Positions 62,662 through 64,000 of a DNA stretch of 64,000 nucleotides are shown one piece after another. A program made the translations under genes and the position numbers. The stretch's first letter is position 1. Every line of letters starts with the position of its first letter. The notes below the pieces were generated by a model. The model searched no databases, had not been told where the DNA came from, and saw nothing but the letters and a program-made list of their open reading frames with translations. The stretch is from Mammaliicoccus sciuri. GTDB taxonomy: Bacteria; Bacillota; Bacilli; Staphylococcales; Staphylococcaceae. The DNA lies in assembly GCF_002901825.1 (NCBI RefSeq), contig NZ_PPQD01000028.1:160419-224418 (forward strand). The letters are read 5' to 3'.

Positions 62662-64000
62662 TTACTGATTATCATGGTTATTTTTACGGCGACTTCTAAG
62701 TAACAAAGCACCACCGAAAGCTGCAAGCAAGCCACTCATTAAACCAGAATTTTGCTTACTTTCACCTGTATCAGGTAACTTTTCATCATCAGAAGATTGA
62801 TCATCATTATGATCCATGATTTCACTAGAATCTAAAACCTCTTCAATATTATTATTTAATGTATTTATTTCATAATTATCATCTTGAACTATATTGTTCA
62901 TATTTGTACCAACTGTATTTGTCGGCTCATCTGAAATCATAGCGTCACTTTCAATTATTGAGTCACTCATGCTTTCTGAAGTGCTTTCACTTGTTGAATC
63001 ACTTGTACTCTCTGAAGTACTATCGCTCGTTGATTCACTTGTGCTTTCTGAACTACTTTCGCTCGTTGACTCGCTCATGCTCTCTGATGTGCTGTCACTT
63101 GTTGAATCACTCGTGCTTTCTGAACTACTTTCGCTTGTTGATTCACTTGTGCTTTCTGATGTGCTGTCACTTGTTGACTCGCTTGTGCTCAATGACTCAC
63201 TTTCACTTAATGATTCGCTCGTGCTCAATGATTCACTCGTGCTTAACGATTCACTTTCACTTAATGACTCACTTGTGCTCAATGATTCACTTGTACTTAA
63301 TGATTCGCTTTCGCTTAATGACTCACTCGTGCTTAATGATTCACTTGTACTTAATGATTCGCTCGTGCTTAACGATTCGCTTTCACTTAATGACTCGCTT
63401 GTGCTTAGTGATTCACTTGTGCTCAATGATTCACTTGTACTTAATGATTCACTCGTGCTTAATGATTCGCTTTCGCTTAATGACTCACTCGTGCTTAATG
63501 ATTCACTTGTACTTAATGATTCGCTCGTGCTTAACGATTCGCTTTCACTTAATGACTCGCTTGTGCTTAGTGATTCGCTTGTGCTCAATGATTCACTTGT
63601 ACTTAATGATTCACTCGTGCTTAACGATTCGCTTTCACTTAATGACTCACTCGTGCTTAACGATTCACTTGTACTTAATGATTCACTTTCGCTTAATGAT
63701 TCGCTTGTACTCAATGATTCACTCGTGCTCAATGATTCACTTTCGCTTAATGATTCGCTCGTGCTCAATGACTCGCTCGTGCTCAATGACTCACTCGTGC
63801 TCAATGATTCACTTGTGCTTAACGATTCACTTGTGCTTAATGATTCACTTTCGCTTAACGATTCACTCGTGCTTAACGATTCACTTTCACTTAATGACTC
63901 ACTCGTGCTTAATGATTCGCTTGTACTCAATGACTCACTCGTACTCAATGATTCACTTGTACTCAATGATTCGCTTGTACTTAATGACTCGCTTGTACTT
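62662..64000 (-). CDS. Serine-rich repeat surface glycoprotein, 3' part (SraP-like)
   Basis: Only the C-terminal 446 codons are in the window; the frame stays open to the edge, so the ATG at 63966 is internal. The visible part is a long array of six-residue units SLSTSE and SLSESE, then a block of STSES/STSDS repeats, a unique 60-residue acidic spacer, and the sortase signal LPDTG with a hydrophobic span and RSRRKNN tail. Ser residues in the repeats are the targets of GtfA/GtfB encoded next door. SRR adhesins bind platelets, keratins or glycans through an N-terminal domain, which is not visible here. SecA2/SecY2 export would be expected. Confidence 0.9.
   Translation of the reverse strand, partial: STSESLSTSESLSTSESLSTSESLSTSESLSTSESLSESESLSTSESLSESESLSTSESLSTSESLSTSESLSTSESLSTSESLSESESLSTSESLSTSESLSESESLSTSESLSTSESLSESESLSTSESLSTSESLSTSESLSTSESLSESESLSTSESLSTSESLSTSESLSESESLSTSESLSTSESLSTSESLSTSESLSESESLSTSESLSTSESLSTSESLSESESLSTSESLSTSESLSESESLSTSESLSTSESLSESESLSTSESTSDSTSESTSESTSESSSESTSDSTSDSTSESMSESTSESSSESTSESTSDSTSESTSDSTSESTSESMSDSIIESDAMISDEPTNTVGTNMNNIVQDDNYEINTLNNNIEEVLDSSEIMDHNDDQSSDDEKLPDTGESKQNSGLMSGLLAAFGGALLLRSRRKNNHDNQ

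Noticed and set aside
62662..63966. SRR gene starting at the ATG at 63966
   Set aside because: That ATG is inside the repeat region; the frame continues to the window edge and lacks a signal peptide, so the gene is partial.

Overview
The window reads as chromosomal DNA of a low-GC staphylococcal relative, most likely Mammaliicoccus sciuri or a close sister species (formerly the Staphylococcus sciuri group). The evidence is a mecA1-type PBP2a homologue of 666 aa, a PSM-mec peptide gene, ugpQ and the mevalonate genes mvaS, mvaC and mvaA in the order remembered for the native mec locus of this group. No ccr recombinase, IS431 or mecR1-mecI is present, so this looks like the chromosomal ancestor-type locus and not an SCCmec cassette. 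All identifications come from reading the sequence and from memory of the families; no database search was run.

Layout. 0-7.2 kb: fadH, a lipoprotein, psm-mec, the potassium importer kimA (minus strand) and mecA1. 7.4-9.2 kb: a thiol-switch MarR regulator with a flavin disulfide reductase. 9.4-13.4 kb: a SAM-hydrolase/ECF transporter operon. 13.4-17.2 kb: bactofilin/DUF4004 pair, ugpQ and an MFS carrier. 17.2-22.5 kb: mvaS divergent from mvaC-mvaA, then brnQ. 22.6-24.4 kb: a broken ica biofilm locus (icaR, a relic of the icaB 3' end, icaC; icaA and icaD gone). 24.7-29.9 kb: a 55-aa ORF, an NAD(P)-binding protein, a sortase-anchored V8-like protease behind a Fur box, a DHA2 efflux pump and a MarR regulator. 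30.1-38.7 kb: a staphyloferrin A-type siderophore synthesis, export and uptake cluster with two Fur-box promoters.

38.7-44.2 kb: a duplicated abgA tail, a 41-bp tandem repeat array, an Imm5-like protein and the abgT/abgA/abgB set for p-aminobenzoyl-glutamate. 44.3-50.4 kb: a membrane-anchored protein, then malate use (maeP, maeE) with its two-component system maeK-maeR, and a helicase (DUF3427) relic. 50.4-55.1 kb: a GNAT acetyltransferase, a type I toxin-like gene and a LacI-controlled operon of a HisD-like dehydrogenase with a GntP permease. 55.5-59.6 kb: a hypothetical protein, a sodium/solute symporter with an FMN monooxygenase, and a 28-aa membrane microprotein. 59.7-64.0 kb: gtfB, gtfA and the 3' end of a serine-rich repeat (SRR) surface glycoprotein that runs off the window.

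Themes. Iron is the clearest regulon: three Fur-box promoters drive siderophore synthesis, siderophore uptake and, unexpectedly, a wall-anchored serine protease. Several small catabolic modules each carry a permease, an enzyme and a recognisable operator. Genome erosion is visible at three places: the ica deletion, the DUF3427 fragment and the duplicated abgA tail. Many long open frames start upstream of their real start; starts were reassigned from ribosome binding sites and promoters.
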